Part shown: one piece after another, positions 43,880 through 55,789 of the stretch | Numbering within the stretch: position 1 is the stretch's first letter | Layout of the letters: the number at the start of each line of letters is the position of its first letter | Source: Mycteria americana | Lineage: Eukaryota > Chordata > Aves > Ciconiiformes > Ciconiidae | Reading direction: 5' to 3' | Length of the DNA: 64,000 nucleotides | Assembly: GCF_035582795.1 (NCBI RefSeq) | Contig: NW_027445653.1 | Location: forward strand, 62,001-126,000 | The notes under the pieces: model-generated | Seen by the model: only the letters and a program-made list of their open reading frames with translations | Databases searched by the model: none | What the model was told of the DNA's origin: nothing | Translations under genes and position numbers: made by a program

Positions 43880-44486
43880 TGTCGTGGTTTAGCCCCAGCC
43901 GGCAGCCAAGCACCACGCAGCCGCTCGCTCACTCCCCCCCCCCGATGGGATGGGGGAGAGAATCGAAAGAGCAAAAGTAAGAAAACTCGTGGGTTGAGAT
44001 AATAACAGTTTAATAATTGGAACAAAATAATAGTAATACTAATAATGAATTATAATGAGGGGGAAAAAAACAATGAGAGAGAGAGAGAGGAACAAAACCC
44101 AAGGGAGGGAAAAAAATTACATATATATATAATTAAAAAAAAAAAAACAAAATTACAACCGCTCACCACCCGTCGACCGACAGCCAGCCAGTCCCCGAGC
44201 AATGATCGCTACCCCCCGGCCAACTCCCCCCAGTTTATATACTGAGCATGACATCATATGATATGGAATAGCCCTTTGGTCAGTTTGGATCAACTATCCT
44301 GGCTGTGTCCCCTCCCATCCTCTTCTGCACCTGGCAGAGCACGGGAAGCTGAAAAGTCCTTGACTAGTACAGCAGCAACTAAAACATCTCTGTATTATCA
44401 AAACTGTCCTCAGCACAAATCCAAAACACAGCCCCATACCAGCCGCTACGAAGAAAATTAACTCTGTCTCAGCTGAAAGCAGGACA
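43880..44486 (-). mobile_element. Solo LTR, family A copy 3
   Basis: On the plus strand it runs from TGTCGTGGTTTAGCCCCAG to CTGAAAGCAGGACA, the full inverse of family A. It includes the inverse CGTGGGTTGAG segment, a purine/AT-rich middle (44,040-44,150) and the TATA region GTTTATATACTGAGC. GAC flanks both ends, possibly a short or decayed target duplication. It resembles the 31,959 copy more than the 19,453 and 55,191 copies. Confidence 0.9.
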
Positions 44487-44559
44487 GACCCCTTACCTGG
44501 TACCTGATATCTATAACGAGGCAGGTGACATTTTACATTAGGCCTAAACGTATATTGTA

Positions 44560-44870
44560 TGCTAGCAACATTTATTTATATATCCAGCTATAGCTTAAAT
44601 ATTAGAATTGTAGTCAGTAGCAGAGTGACTACTGTCTAAATCAGTCTAAATCATTGTCTAAATCATTGTCTAATAACCATCTAAATTATAATCTTAATTA
44701 TTATGTCAATCATTGTCAAATCATTGTCAAATCTCTGTTTCAGTACTGTTCAATTACTATTTAATTATTCCTTAATCACAATTTGATTATCATTTAATTT
44801 TCATTCAATCATCAATTAATTGTCATTTGATCATCGTTTAATAATTAATAAAACCTTTTAGTAAACCCCA
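44560..44870. repeat. AT-rich degenerate repeat (AATCATTGTC-type)
   Basis: Variants of AATCATTGTCTAA, AATCATTGTCAA and TTTAATTATC recur in a loose ~12-13-bp rhythm. It lies between the LTR and the ERV remnant and is non-coding. Confidence 0.55.
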
Positions 44871-44952
44871 CAACAATGACTCCTCTTAATAATTCACCTG
44901 TGACAAAAATTGGTGTAGTCTGCAGTGTGGCGGACTCAGTCCTTGAATAATT

Positions 44953-45510
44953 ATGGAGGACAAATTTAACCCTTCACCGAAATTTGTGGATGATTGGGTG
45001 CATGAAAAGCGGGATAACTGGAATAGGATGGAGAAACAATTAAACCTCGCAGCAGGGAAAAGGAAAGATGGTAAAGAGAAGGGAATAATATGCGAAAAGT
45101 TGATAACATGTTTGGGAGCTGCGTATCAGTGTAAGGAATGTAAAAATTAGGAAATGGGAGTGTTACAAGGTGAGGGTGAACAAAGAAAGCGACCAGAAAT
45201 GCTGTTATCTCTGCAGATAGGTCAATTGTAGAAACAACTGGGGGAGGAAAAAAAAAAATGCAGGAAGGTAGAGGATAAACTCGAACTCATGATAATTCAG
45301 GCCCCCCAACACACGAGATCCTCTAAAGTTTGGAAAGGACTGGACAGTGGTGTTTGGTCTTGTGGCTGCCGGGAGTGTCCTTGGTTAGCTGAGTGAAAAT
45401 GAGCAGCTCCCCATGGGTGTCAGTGAACTGGCATAGTTCACTGCTGTGAGCTGCCCCCACGCTGCCTGACTCAACAATAACCCATGTCCCATGTTATAAA
45501 ACACATGGGA
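44953..45510 (+). pseudogene. ERVL-like endogenous retrovirus remnant, gag-like part
   Basis: A 65-codon ORF at 44953-45150 (starting MEDKFNPSPKFVDDW, rich in Lys/Glu, with a late CxxC) and a coiled-coil-like stretch near 45,230-45,290 resemble the matrix-side Gag of avian ERVL-like elements. This part decays through stops and deletions up to 45,510. Assignment rests mainly on its position just before the RT remnant; the gag identity alone would be weak. It is on the opposite strand to the adjacent family A LTR, so they are probably separate insertions. Confidence 0.45.
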
Positions 45511-45514
45511 GATG

Positions 45515-45760
45515 GTGCCTAACTATAGACTACAGAAAGTCAAATGCAAACACTGCTCCTCCTACAGCTGCCGTCCCAAACGCTGGTACATTAACTGCCA
45601 CCTTCCAAGCTGCCACTCACCCCCAGATGGTGGAAGGAGATGTAAAAGATATGTTCTTTATGGTGCCGCTGCAGGAGGAGGAGAACAGAAAACTTGCTTC
45701 TTCTACCTGGGATGGGATACAATTTACTTTTAATTGTAAAGTACAAATAAACTGGTACAC
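45515..45760 (+). pseudogene. ERVL-like reverse-transcriptase remnant
   Basis: Pieces of a retroviral RT fingers/palm region are visible in more than one frame, including DVKDMFFMVPLQEEE and WDGIQFTFNC, separated by frameshifts and a deletion. The LPQG-type and YxDD regions are absent because CR1 sequence takes over at about 45,766. It is non-functional. Confidence 0.7.
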
Positions 45761-45765
45761 AAGTA

Positions 45766-46202
45766 ACTGGATCTCCTTCTACGACAAGGGGACGCACTTA
45801 GTGGATGAGGGAAAGGCTGTGCATGTTGTCTGCCTTTGACAATGTTTCCCACAGCATTCTCCTGGAGAAACTGGCTGCTCATGCCTTGGACGAGCATAAG
45901 CTTCTCTCAGTAGAAAACCTGACGGGATGGCCGGGCCCAAAGAGTTGTGGTGACTGGAGCTAAATCCAGTTGGCGGCCGGTCACAAGCGGTTTTCCCAGG
46001 GCTCAGTACTGGGGCCAGTTCTCTTTAATATCTTTATCAACGATCTGGATGAGGGCATTGAGTGCACCCTCAGTAAGTTTGCAGACGACACCAAGTTGTG
46101 CAGGAGCGTTGATCTGCCTGAGGGTAGGAAGGCTCTGCAGAGGGATCTCGACAGGCTGGGTCGATGGGCTGAGGTCAATTGTATGAGGTTCAACATGGCT
46201 CA
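45766..46202 (+). mobile_element. CR1 ORF2 internal fragment
   Basis: It begins within the RT palm (LVDEGKAV), keeps [20 protein letters not shown] and an intact FADDTKL catalytic box, and ends at ATGAGGTTCAACATG without a 3' tail. Stops and small indels interrupt the part before 45,970. It is truncated at both ends, the right end meeting OR duplication unit B. Confidence 0.9.
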
Positions 46203-46419
46203 GTGCTGTGTACTGCTCTCCCTATGGGACATGACTGCAGTTGTTCATATGAATACTTCTATAAACTGCCATGAACATACTGAGTGGGAAAAGGTTCTTT
46301 TGGCCTTTATTTGGGCAGCAGCTGTCATTTCACTTGGCCAAAGGAATTTCCTACCAGGCTCCTGTATGATCCCCAAGATGTTGCCCTGTCTCTATGAGCT
46401 TCTCCATTAGAGCTTGCAG

Positions 46420-49400
46420 TTACCTGCATGTATCTTGGACCACCACTGGCAACTCACCTGTCACCAGGTATTTGCATCTGAACACCTCACTCCATCTGCA
46501 TTAATTAGCAAGGGAGCTGAGAGAAGGAGCTCCCATGCAGGTGCCTATGTTGTGCACTCCTGGACAGAGGGCAGAGGAATCCCACCTCCTGTGGGTTTGT
46601 GGCAGGCATGGGAGGGAGCTGAGTCTCCTTCAAATACGAGGAATGGAAACGCAGGATGAGATGCTCCATGGACTCAGCTGAATCCCTTCCCTCAGCAGGG
46701 GTCAGGAAGATCCTGCCTGCCACTGTCTGAGAGTGCTGTCTAACAATGAGACCAAAAAAGGTGATATTTAGATGGAACTTTGTCTCTGAGAAGAGAAATG
46801 ACTCTGCTGGAAAGAAGTGTCTCTCCCCAGCTGAGGGAGGGAACATGAGTGCTGCCTTCAGCCTGTTTCCCAGCAGGTTCCCCTGCAGCCCCAGGGACAC
46901 CTGGAGGGAGCCCAGAGGGGGCAGAGAAAGTGCTGCCTTGGGCTGGTCCTCTGCTGCTGAGCTGGGCTGGGCTCCTGGCATGGAGGGAGCTCCTGGCAAG
47001 CGGGCAGCGCTGCAGAGAGACAGCTCTGCCCAGGAGCAGCTCCTCTGCAAAGGGCAGCAGGGCTGAGGGCACTGCCTGCAGGCACTGAGGGGGGTGAGGG
47101 AAGTCAGAGAGAGGTTAAAGGCAGATGGGAGTGGGAGGACAGAGGAGAGCTGACTTGCAGAATAACCTTCACAGCCCTCTACCTGGTAAGTCTCTGCCTG
47201 CAGGGCAATGCAGCTGCAGCTCCTGGAAAGATCTCCTAAAGCTGGCACATCCCACAGCCTACGGGATCTGCCAGGAGGGCTCTCACAGTTTCCCCAGTGT
47301 AGAGAAAATGACTGGCTTTGGAGCACGGCTTCCCTGCTGCACCATCAGAGGGACGGGGCATGTCGGCTGCCTTCACCCGGGGATGGCTGCAGAGTGTGAA
47401 GCTGGGGGTGCAGGCAGGGGTGCCCAGGGCTGTCCTTCAGAGCAGGGCCCCTGCACCCCAGGGGCTGTGTGCTGGGGCAGGACCTTTGTCTCCTGCCAGG
47501 GTCAGCTCTCAGCTTACCTGGGGAGCTGCCAGCAGCAGTGCGGGGAGAAGCTGTGGGTGGAAGAAGCAACTGCTGGCAGGAGAGGGTCCTTCTGCTGTCA
47601 AGAGGGTGCTGCGTTGGTCAGGGCTGCTCACAGCTCCAGATCACCCCCAGGGCATTTCTGAGGGGACGTTTCAAGGGAAAGGTCAAGGCAGGGATTTCCT
47701 TAAAGACAAGGAGCATTGGTGACTTTGTGTTTTTAGTTTCCTATTTGAGGGGCACGGGGAGTTGGAAAAAGGGATCTCTCAAGTTTTAACAAGTCACCAG
47801 GACTCCTGATCTGTAACTTTGAGTGATCAGTAGGTCTGCCAGAAACCTCCTAGAGTGCCTTCAGCCACTCCTCTGCCTGTGGACAGCACCAGCTTCACCT
47901 GTGTTGCACCCATCAGGGTGTTTCTTCCCTGCCCTTTTCCACCTGCAAACAGGACCATGCATGCAGCCAGTGCCCTGCAAATAGGCAGGCTTCTGTAGGG
48001 CCAGGGGGAGTGCACAGAGGTTGGGATGGGATCTGTGAGCACTGACAGGGAAAGACATGGGACAGGGAAACACCTCCCAGGAGGAAAATCTCCAGGCAGC
48101 AGAGAGATGATCACGGAATGAGAGGAAACGAAAACCAGAAATGTTGTGGGAGGGAGAATTCAAAAATCTCCCTGTGATCCCCTCCAATGCAGACCCCTTC
48201 CCCTGAGCAAGCCCCCACGCCTCCTGTCCCAGCCAGCAAAGCCTCTGCCCTCAGGGCTGTGGGGTCCAAGGTGTGAACCACCTCCTCTGCAGCCAGAGCT
48301 CCAGCAGAGCCGTGCTGCAGCTCTCCAGCCACATGCCCATGTCCCTCTGCAGAGCACGGGGCTGAGAGCAACTGCCCAGTAATGTGAGTGTCTGGGAAGT
48401 GTTGTGCACAGCTGGGTGAGGGTAAACGCTGTCCTGAGTGCCCAGCTGCCTCTCCATGTGCCTCTCTCAGCTAGACCATCACTGCATTTCTCCTTGTTTC
48501 TCCACCAGTCTGTGTTATTGTGATTGTTATCTTGTTCTTGCTGTCAGGCTCTCTGGGGATGGGAGCTGCAGCAGCTGAGTCAGGCACCGCTCTTGTGATT
48601 CCTCCCATGCAGGTGAGTCCATGGGAATGAAGTGTCCAAGCTGTCCTCTAACCTGTGGGGCTGTGGGCAATGCACTCTGTGTCATTCCCCAGCGAATGAG
48701 CTGACTCTCCCTTACTGAGATACCCTCATTAGGACCCTTGGGTATCTCCTTGGGGTGTCCTTCCAAGCACTGAGCTGCCCTCCAGGATGCAAATCTGTCC
48801 TATAGCATCTTGGTGTTACCTGAATGCCCATGGAGAAGCACAGAGATGCTACGACCAAGGAAATGCTGCTGGGTTTGTGAAATGAACCCTGTGTGTCCTT
48901 GGCTACAAGTGGGGTGCTGAGACCTTGAGAAAGGGTGAGACACTTAGTGCTCAGCAGTGGATTTCTCTGCTCTCAGCAGTGCCTGGTATCTTTTCAGGTT
49001 AACATGTGAGTGTGATTACCCTCTGTCTCAGAAAGGGACAAGCAGAGGGCAGCTGGGAACAAGACAGAGGGACAGAGCAGCTCCCCTCACTCTGCACTAA
49101 CCCACAGGCAATCCTCTGGCCTCGCAGGGCTCCCTTTGCTCTCCCTGAGTGCAGCAGAAATGATGTTTTCTGAAATCCAAGAAAATCTCCAGCTGAGATG
49201 GGAGAGAGCTGTGAAAAACTGCTCTCTGATACACTTTTATGATTGTGGGGTTTTTTAGCAATGGCAGTGCAGATACTGACAAGCCCTTTTGCATTAGCAG
49301 CAGTTCTATCTGACAAATTCAACCACCAGGACTGCCCACAGCATTCCCAGGAACCCCAGCTGCAGAGCAGAGCTGACTCCATGGCAGCCAGCGGGCAGAG

Positions 49401-50560
49401 GTCCTGCTCTTGGCACACTAAGCCAGCATGACTCAGAGCTCCAGCCACAGAGCTGAATGAAGGTCTCATAGAAATGGAGAAGGGGCAGGGAGTGCGTAGT
49501 ATGGAAATGGCTTTGGTTTCCCTCAGAGAAGTCTCCCCTAACTTGTCACTGTCCTTTCCTCCTTGCTCAGTGCTCCACACCCAGAGGCAGCAGATGTCCA
49601 ACAGCAGCTCCATCACCCAGTTCCTTCTCCTGGCATTTGCGGACACGCGGGAGCTGCGGCTCTTGCACTTCTGGCTCTTCCTGGGCATCTACCTGGCTGC
49701 CCTCCTGGGCAACGGCCTCATCATCACAGTCATAGCTTGCGACCACTGCCTCCACACCCCCATGTACTTCTTCCTCCTCAACCTGTCTGTTCTTGACCTT
49801 AGAGCCATTTCCACCACTGTCCCCAAATCCATGGCCAATTTTCTGTGGGACACCAGGGCCATCTCCTATGCAGGATGTGCTGCCCAGGTCTTTTTCTTCA
49901 TCTTCTTGATATCAGCAGAGTTTTATCTGCTCACCATCATGGCCTATGACTGCTACATTGCCATCTGCAAACCCCTGCACTACGGGACCCTCCTGGGCAG
50001 CAGAGCTTGTGTCCACATGGCAGCAGCTGCCTGGGGCAGTGGGTTTCTCTATGCTGTGCTGCACACGGCCAATACATTTTCCATACCCCTCTGCCAAGGC
50101 AATGCCCTGGACCAGTTCTTCTGTGAAATCCCCCAGATCCTCAAGCTCTCCTGCTCACGTTCCTACCTCAGGGAAGTTGGGCTTATTGCCACCAATTTTG
50201 TCCTTGTTCTTGGGTGTTTTGTTTTCATTGTGCTGTCCTATGTGCAGATCTTCAGGGCTGTGCTGAGGATCCCCTCTGAGCAGGGACGGCACAAACCTTT
50301 TCCACGTGCCTCCCTCACCTGGCTGTGGTCTCCCTGTTTATTAGTACTACCATGGTTGCCTACCTGAAGCACCCCGCCATCTCTTACCCATCTCTGGACC
50401 TGGTGGTGGCAGTTCTGTACTCGGTGGTTCCTCCAGCAGTGAACCCCCTCATCTACAGCATGAGGAACCAGGAGCTCAAAGAAGCAGTGAACAAACTGAT
50501 TCAATGTTTCCACCTTCAGCAGCAATAAGCTGCCCATCCCTCCTCAGTGGTTAATTTCAT
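46420..50560 (+). repeat. OR segmental duplication, unit B
   Basis: Collinear with unit A (37,670-41,700), it includes the near-identical 46,905-47,065 block, 47,200-47,700 and the OR exon. The left edge meets a CR1 fragment. About 49.0-49.5 kb corresponds to the immediate 5' flank of OR B. Confidence 0.8.
49594..50528 (+). pseudogene. Olfactory receptor, OR14-like, frameshifted (OR B)
   Basis: The start ATG gives MSNSSSITQF, preceded by an acceptor-like CTCCTTGCTCAG ending at 49570. TM1 to the start of TM6 is intact and close to OR A. A single base is missing between 50295 and 50296 (CACAAA|CC where OR A has CACAAAGCC), which throws the C-terminus into another frame ending at 50367. The original frame reappears at once and runs through TM7 (VNPLIYSMRNQEL) to a stop at 50526-50528. 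The DRY motif reads MAYDCY, the Arg replaced by Cys. As it stands the product would lack TM6 and TM7. AATAAA near 50,700 is a candidate poly(A) signal. Confidence 0.92.
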
Positions 50561-51525
50561 TTTTTTCCCATGATGATCATGGTCATACAGGCATAGTTGT
50601 ATGCATCTGACATCTTCAGAAGCGTGGCCTGGCTGTGCCTACATTTGGGAAATGTGTCATCAGGGTGTCAGAGCTGACTTCCTGAGGAGCATTTCTGTAA
50701 TAAATGGTGTGTCCCCATGGCAGCTCCTGAAGGCTGGGCTCTTCTTCCTGCTGATGTCAGGACTAGGCTCCAGGAACTGAACTCACCATGGCCTGTTGCT
50801 GATCTTGGTTCTCAGTGGGCTCACAGGGAGGAGGTACTGGGAGACATTTTGGGGAATGAGGGCTGGACTCACCTCTCAGCTGTGGGTGCCAAATGGCACT
50901 GGAGATGGTGAACAGGCTCCAAATTGCCTGCCCAGGGCTCTGCCACATGCAGCAGATCTGAATGGTAGCTGCCTATCTTTCTGGAGGGGGAACTGGAGTC
51001 CACAGGACAGAAGAGGGCATCTACAAGGAAATGATGAGCCTGGGGGTGGCCATCCCAAAGGAAGGGACCATCCAAGGTGGAGTCACCCCAAGGCAAAGCA
51101 CTATATTTAAGTATCCACAAGCAAACAAGGGCTCTGCCATGCCAGGGGAGGACGTGGGGACCCAGCAAGATCAGAAAAAGAGACAGGAGGGTGATACACA
51201 TCTCCTTCAGTAATAGCCCAAAAGTGTTCAATGTGTATGCTGGAAAACATCCTGAGCCACAAGAAATGCTCTGAGCTCCTTCCACAGCTTTAGAGCCCTG
51301 GCAAGGAGCTCAGTGGCACTGCTGCCCACCCAGCTGCATCCGCTTCCCTCCCTGACCAGCACAGCCAGTGTGGAGTCACTCCATGGTCCCACAGCCCACT
51401 TGCTCTGCAGAGCATCACTGCCAGCTTGGGGCCCTGTGAGGAGCCTAGAGAAGGGGCTGGGAGCACCAGGCCAGCTCAGAGGAGGGATGGGGAGAGATCA
51501 GACAGGAGCTCACCAGGGCTAGAAA
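50561..51525. other. Flank of OR B and possible CR1 5' sequence
   Basis: No gene is seen. 51,055-51,130 matches 54,697-54,770 on the far side of the CR1. Some of the sequence after about 51,420 may be the CR1's own ORF2-upstream region, but its 5' end is not determinable. Confidence 0.4.
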
Positions 51526-54420
51526 TTGCCTTGCAGAGAAGAATGCTGGTGTTCAGCTACTACTTTAGGAGTCAAGAGGGAAATGCCAGTGAAACACCTC
51601 AAAGCACACAAGGGGTGTTCTTCTATGAAGGAGACACGGACGACAGCCCAGCTGAAGTGCCTCTACACCAATGCACGCAGCATGGGCAACAAGGAGGAGG
51701 AGTTGGAAGCCATTGTACATCAGGAAAACTATGATATGGTTGCCATCACGGAAACGTGGTGGGAGGACTCGCACAACTGGAGTGTGGCGATGGATTGCTA
51801 TAAACTCTTCAGGAGGGACAGGGGAGGCAGGAGAGGTGGTGGGGTAGCCCTATATGTCAGGGAGGGTCTGGATAGTTTAGAGCTTGATGATGGTGATGAT
51901 AGGGTGGAGTGTCTATGGGTAAGAATCAGGGGAAAGACCAACAAGGCAGATATTGTGGTGGGAGTCTGTTACAGACCCCCCAACCAGGATGAGGAGACTG
52001 ACGAACTATTCTATAAGCAGCTGGGAGAAGCCTCACAATCGCCAGCCCTTGTTCTTGTGGGGGACTTCAACCTGCTGGATGTCTGCTGGAAATACAATAC
52101 AGCAGAGAGGAAACAGTCCAGGAGGTTCCTAGAGCGTGTGGCAGATAACTTCCTGACACAGCTGGTGAGTGAGCCAACGAGGGAAGGTGCCCCGCTGGAC
52201 CTCTTGTTCACCAACAGAGAAGGACTTGTGAGCCATGTGATGGCTGGAGGCTGTCTTGGGCAGAGTGATCATGAAATGATAGAGTTTTTGATACGTGGAG
52301 AAGCGGCGAGGGGGGTCAGCAAAACTGCCACCTTAGACTTCCGGAGGGCGGACTTCGGCCTGTTTAGGAGACTGGTCGAGAGAGTCCCCTGGGAGGCAGC
52401 CCTTATGGGCAAAGGGGTCCAGGAAGGCTGGACATTCTTTAAGGAGGAAGTCCTAAAGGCACAAGAGCGGGCTGTCCCCAGGTGCCGAAAGACGAGCCGG
52501 TGGGGAAGAAGACCGGCCTGGCTGACTAGAGAGCTCTGGCTCGAAATCAGGAGAAAGAGGAGAGTCTATGACCTCTGGAAGAAGGGACGGGCAACTCAGG
52601 AGGACTACAAAGGTTTAGCAAGGCTGTGCAGGGAGAACATTAGAAGGGCCAAAGCTGAGCTAGAGCTCAATCTGGCTGCTGCTATAAAAGACAACAAAAA
52701 ACACTTCTTCAAATACATTAGCAGCAAAAGGAGAGGTAAGGAGAATCTCCAGCCCCTAGTAGACGGGGGACGGAACACAGTGACCAAGGATGAGGAAAAG
52801 GCTGAGGTACTTAATGCCTTCTTTGCCTCAGTCTTTATTAGCAGGGCCGACTGTTCTATGGGTACCCAGCCCCTGGAGTTTGAAGATAGGGACAGGGACC
52901 AGAATGGAGCCCCCATAATCCAGGGGGAAATGGTTAGTGACCTGCTGCACCACTTAGACACTCACAAGTCTATGGGGCCTGGTGAGATCCACCTGAGAGA
53001 GCTCAAGGAGCTGGCAGAAGAGCTCACCAAGCCCCTTTCCATCATTTCCCAGCAGTCCTGGCTAACTGGGGAGGTCCCTGCTGACTGGAGATTAGCAAAT
53101 GTGACACGCGTCTTCAAGAAGGGCCGGAAGGAGGACCCGGGGAACTACAGGCCTGTCAGCCTGACCTCGGTGCCGGGGAAGCTGATGGAGCAGATCATCC
53201 TGAGTGCTATCACACGGCATGTAGAGAATAACCAAGGGATCAAGCCCAGCCAGCATGGGTTCAGGAAAGGCAGGTCCTGCTTGACCAACCTGATCTCCTT
53301 CTATGACAAAGTGACCCACCTAGTGGATGAGGGAAAGACTGTGGATGTTGTCTATCTAGACTTCAGTAAAGCCTTTGACACGGTCTCCCACAGCATTCTC
53401 CTGGAGAAACTGGCTGCTCATGGCTTGGACGGGTGTACTCTTCACTGGGTAAAGAACTGGCTGGATGGCCAGGCCCAAAGAGTGGGGGTGAATGGAGTTT
53501 ACTCTAGTTGACGGCCGGTCACAAGTGGTGTTCCCCAGGGCTTGGTGTTGGGGCCAGTTCTGTTTAACATCTTTATCAATGATCTGGACGAAGGGATCGA
53601 GTGTACTCTCAGCAAGTTTGCAGATCACACCAAGTTATGTGGGAGTGTTGATCTGCTTGAGGGTAGGAAGGCTCTGCAGAGGGACCTGGACAAGCTGGAT
53701 GGATGGGCCAAGGCCAATTGTATGAGGTTTAACAAGGCCAAGTGCAAGGTCCTGCACTTGGGCCACAGCAACCCCATGCAACGCTACAGGCTTGGGGAAG
53801 AGTGGCTGGAAAGCTGCCCAGCAGAGAAGGACCTGGGGGTGTTGGTCGACAGCCGCCTGAATATGAGCCAGCAGTGTGCCCAGGCGGCCAAGAAAGCCAA
53901 TGGCATCCTGGCTTGTATCAAAAATAGCGTGGCCAGCAGGACTAGGGAAGTGATCGTGCCCCTGTACTCGGCACTGGTGAGGCCGCACCTCGAATGCTGT
54001 GTTCAGTTTTGGGCCCCCCACTACAAGAGAGACATTGAGGTGCTGGAGCGTGTGCAGAGAAGGGCAACGAAGCTGGTGAAGGATCTGGAGCACAAGGCTG
54101 ATGGGGAGCGGCTGAGGGAGCTGGGATTGTTCAGCCTGGAGAAAAGGAGGCTGAGGGGAGACCTTATTGCTCTCTACAACTCCCTGAAAGGAGGTTGTAG
54201 AGAGGTGGGGGGCGGTCTCTTCTCCCAGGTAACAAGTGATAGGACAAGAGGAAATGGCCTCAAGTTGCGGCAGGGGAGGTTTAGACTGGATATTAGGAAA
54301 TTTTTCTTCACCGAGAGGGTTATCAAGCATTGGAACAGGCTGCCCAGGGAAGTGGTTGAGTCGCCATCCCTGGAGGTATTTAAAGGACGTTTGGATGAGG
54401 TGCTTAGAGACATGGTGTAG
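51526..54420 (+). pseudogene. Near full-length CR1 LINE ORF2 with one internal stop
   Basis: A single frame of about 964 codons is broken only by the TGA at 53509-53511 (related copies have a Trp codon there). The N-terminal AP-type endonuclease shows CLYTNARSMGNK, ITETWW, VGDFN and SDHEM. The RT shows DPGNYRPVSLTSVPGK, QHGFRKGRSC, VVYLDFSKAFDTVSH (motif A) and VTSGVPQG (motif B). Motif C reads FADHTK instead of FADDTK, losing one catalytic Asp. The C-terminal part is intact to the TAG at 54418-54420. ORF2 proteins nick target DNA and reverse-transcribe the element; this copy is doubly disabled but otherwise well preserved, implying recent insertion. Confidence 0.95.
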
Positions 54421-54514
54421 TGGTGGTTTTGGCAGTGTTAGGTTTATGGTTGGACTCGATGATCTTAAAGGTCTTTTCCAACCTATATGATTCTGTGATT
54501 CTGTGATTCCGTGT
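54421..54514 (+). mobile_element. CR1 3' UTR and octamer tail
   Basis: GATGATCTTAAAGGTC then ATTCTGTG ATTCTGTG ATTCCGTG is the standard CR1 3' end. It is shared almost base for base with 43,641-43,733. No poly(A) tail follows, as expected for CR1. Confidence 0.9.
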
Positions 54515-54696
54515 TGTCTGTTGACAGTGGAGATGGTGAACTGTCACTGAGATGCTGTCATACTGTGCTGTCCCAGTGCGTGACAGGGCAGAGGACATCC
54601 TCCAGGAGAGGAATCTGGAGCTGCCTGGAGAGCCCGCGACATACGCATCGACCGCGGGTGCCTGGGGTGGTCACTGCCTGGAGCCCCACAAAGTGA

Positions 54697-54770
54697 GAGA
54701 TTGCCCAAGGTGGAGTCAACCAAAGGGAAAGCACTAAATCCAGGTGTCTGCAAGGAAACAAAGATGGACA
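54697..54770 (+). repeat. Short repeat shared with 51,055-51,130
   Basis: CCCAAGGTGGAGTCA versus TCCAAGGTGGAGTCA, then AAAGCACTA and CAAGGAAACAAAG versus CAAGCAAACAAGG, occur in the same order on both sides of the CR1. It is too long and too diverged to be a target-site duplication. Confidence 0.45.
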
Positions 54771-55190
54771 CGGCCAACCCTACACAGACCAGCTCCAACA
54801 GGCAACAGCACCTTTACAGCCACCACACCACCAGCAGCACCTGCACAGCCACGAGCAGCACAGCTGGCCCCATCCCGTTCCCCCTCTCAGGCTGATCTGG
54901 TGTGAAGGCTGCACGAGTGCTCCCTACATTCCCGGCAGAACTTACCTGCAGGCTTACACACCCCCGCGGTCCCTCCAGTGTGGGCCTGGGCTTTGGGTCT
55001 GCCCACACTCAGAGATACTACCCGCTTGGCAGTTCCAGCCCTGGGTCTCTCCAGATCCTGGTGTCCTCGTCCTCCTTGCCAGCCCCACTTAGAACTGACC
55101 AGCACAGCACGTACATACATTCACGCCCAAACACACACACAACAGTGAGCCCAATCACACAGCAAACAGCCAGGAGCAGAGTTTCATAAA
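54771..55190. other. Unassigned sequence
   Basis: CA- and ACC-rich short tracts (CACCACACCACCAGCAGC near 54,822) are present but no gene is recognised. Confidence 0.35.
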
Positions 55191-55789
55191 TGGTGTAGTT
55201 TAACCCTGGTAGGCAGCTCAGCACCACACAGCTGCTCACTCACTACCCCACAGCACAGTGGGGGAGAGGATTGGAAATACAAAAGTGAGAGAACTCATGG
55301 GTGGAGATAAAGAGAGTTTAACAGGTAAAGGAAAAGCTGTGCGTACAAGCAAAGGAAAACAAGGAATTCATTCACTGCTTCCCATCGGCAGGCAGGTGTT
55401 CAGCCATTTCTGGGCAAGCAGGGCTTCATGACACGTAACGGTGACTTGGGAAGAGAAATCCCATAAATCTGAATGTTCCCCCTTTCCACCTTCTTCCCCC
55501 CCCAGCTTTTATTCCTGAGCGTGACATCCTATGGTATGGGATATCCCTTTGGTCAGTGGGGGTCAGCTGTCCCAGCTGTGTCCCCTCCCAACTCCTTGTG
55601 CACCCCCAGCCTACTCGCTGGCGGGGCAGCGTGAGAAGCAGAAAAGGCCTTGGCGCTGTGCAAGCACTGCTCAGCAATGACTAAAACACTGGTGTGTTAT
55701 CAACGCTGTTTTCATCACAAATCTAAAACGTAGCCCCATTCCACTTGCTGTGGAGATCATTAACTCTACCCCAACTGAAGCCAGTATCA
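55191..55789 (-). mobile_element. Solo LTR, family A copy 4
   Basis: This is the inverse of family A from TGGTGTAGTTTAACCC to AACTGAAGCCAGTATCA. It shares the GGAATTCATTCACTGCTTCCC segment and the CCCATAAATCTG region with the 19,453 copy. CATAA occurs at both borders (55,185 and 55,788), a possible decayed target duplication. The TATA region reads AGCTTTTATTCCTGAGC on the plus strand. Confidence 0.88.
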
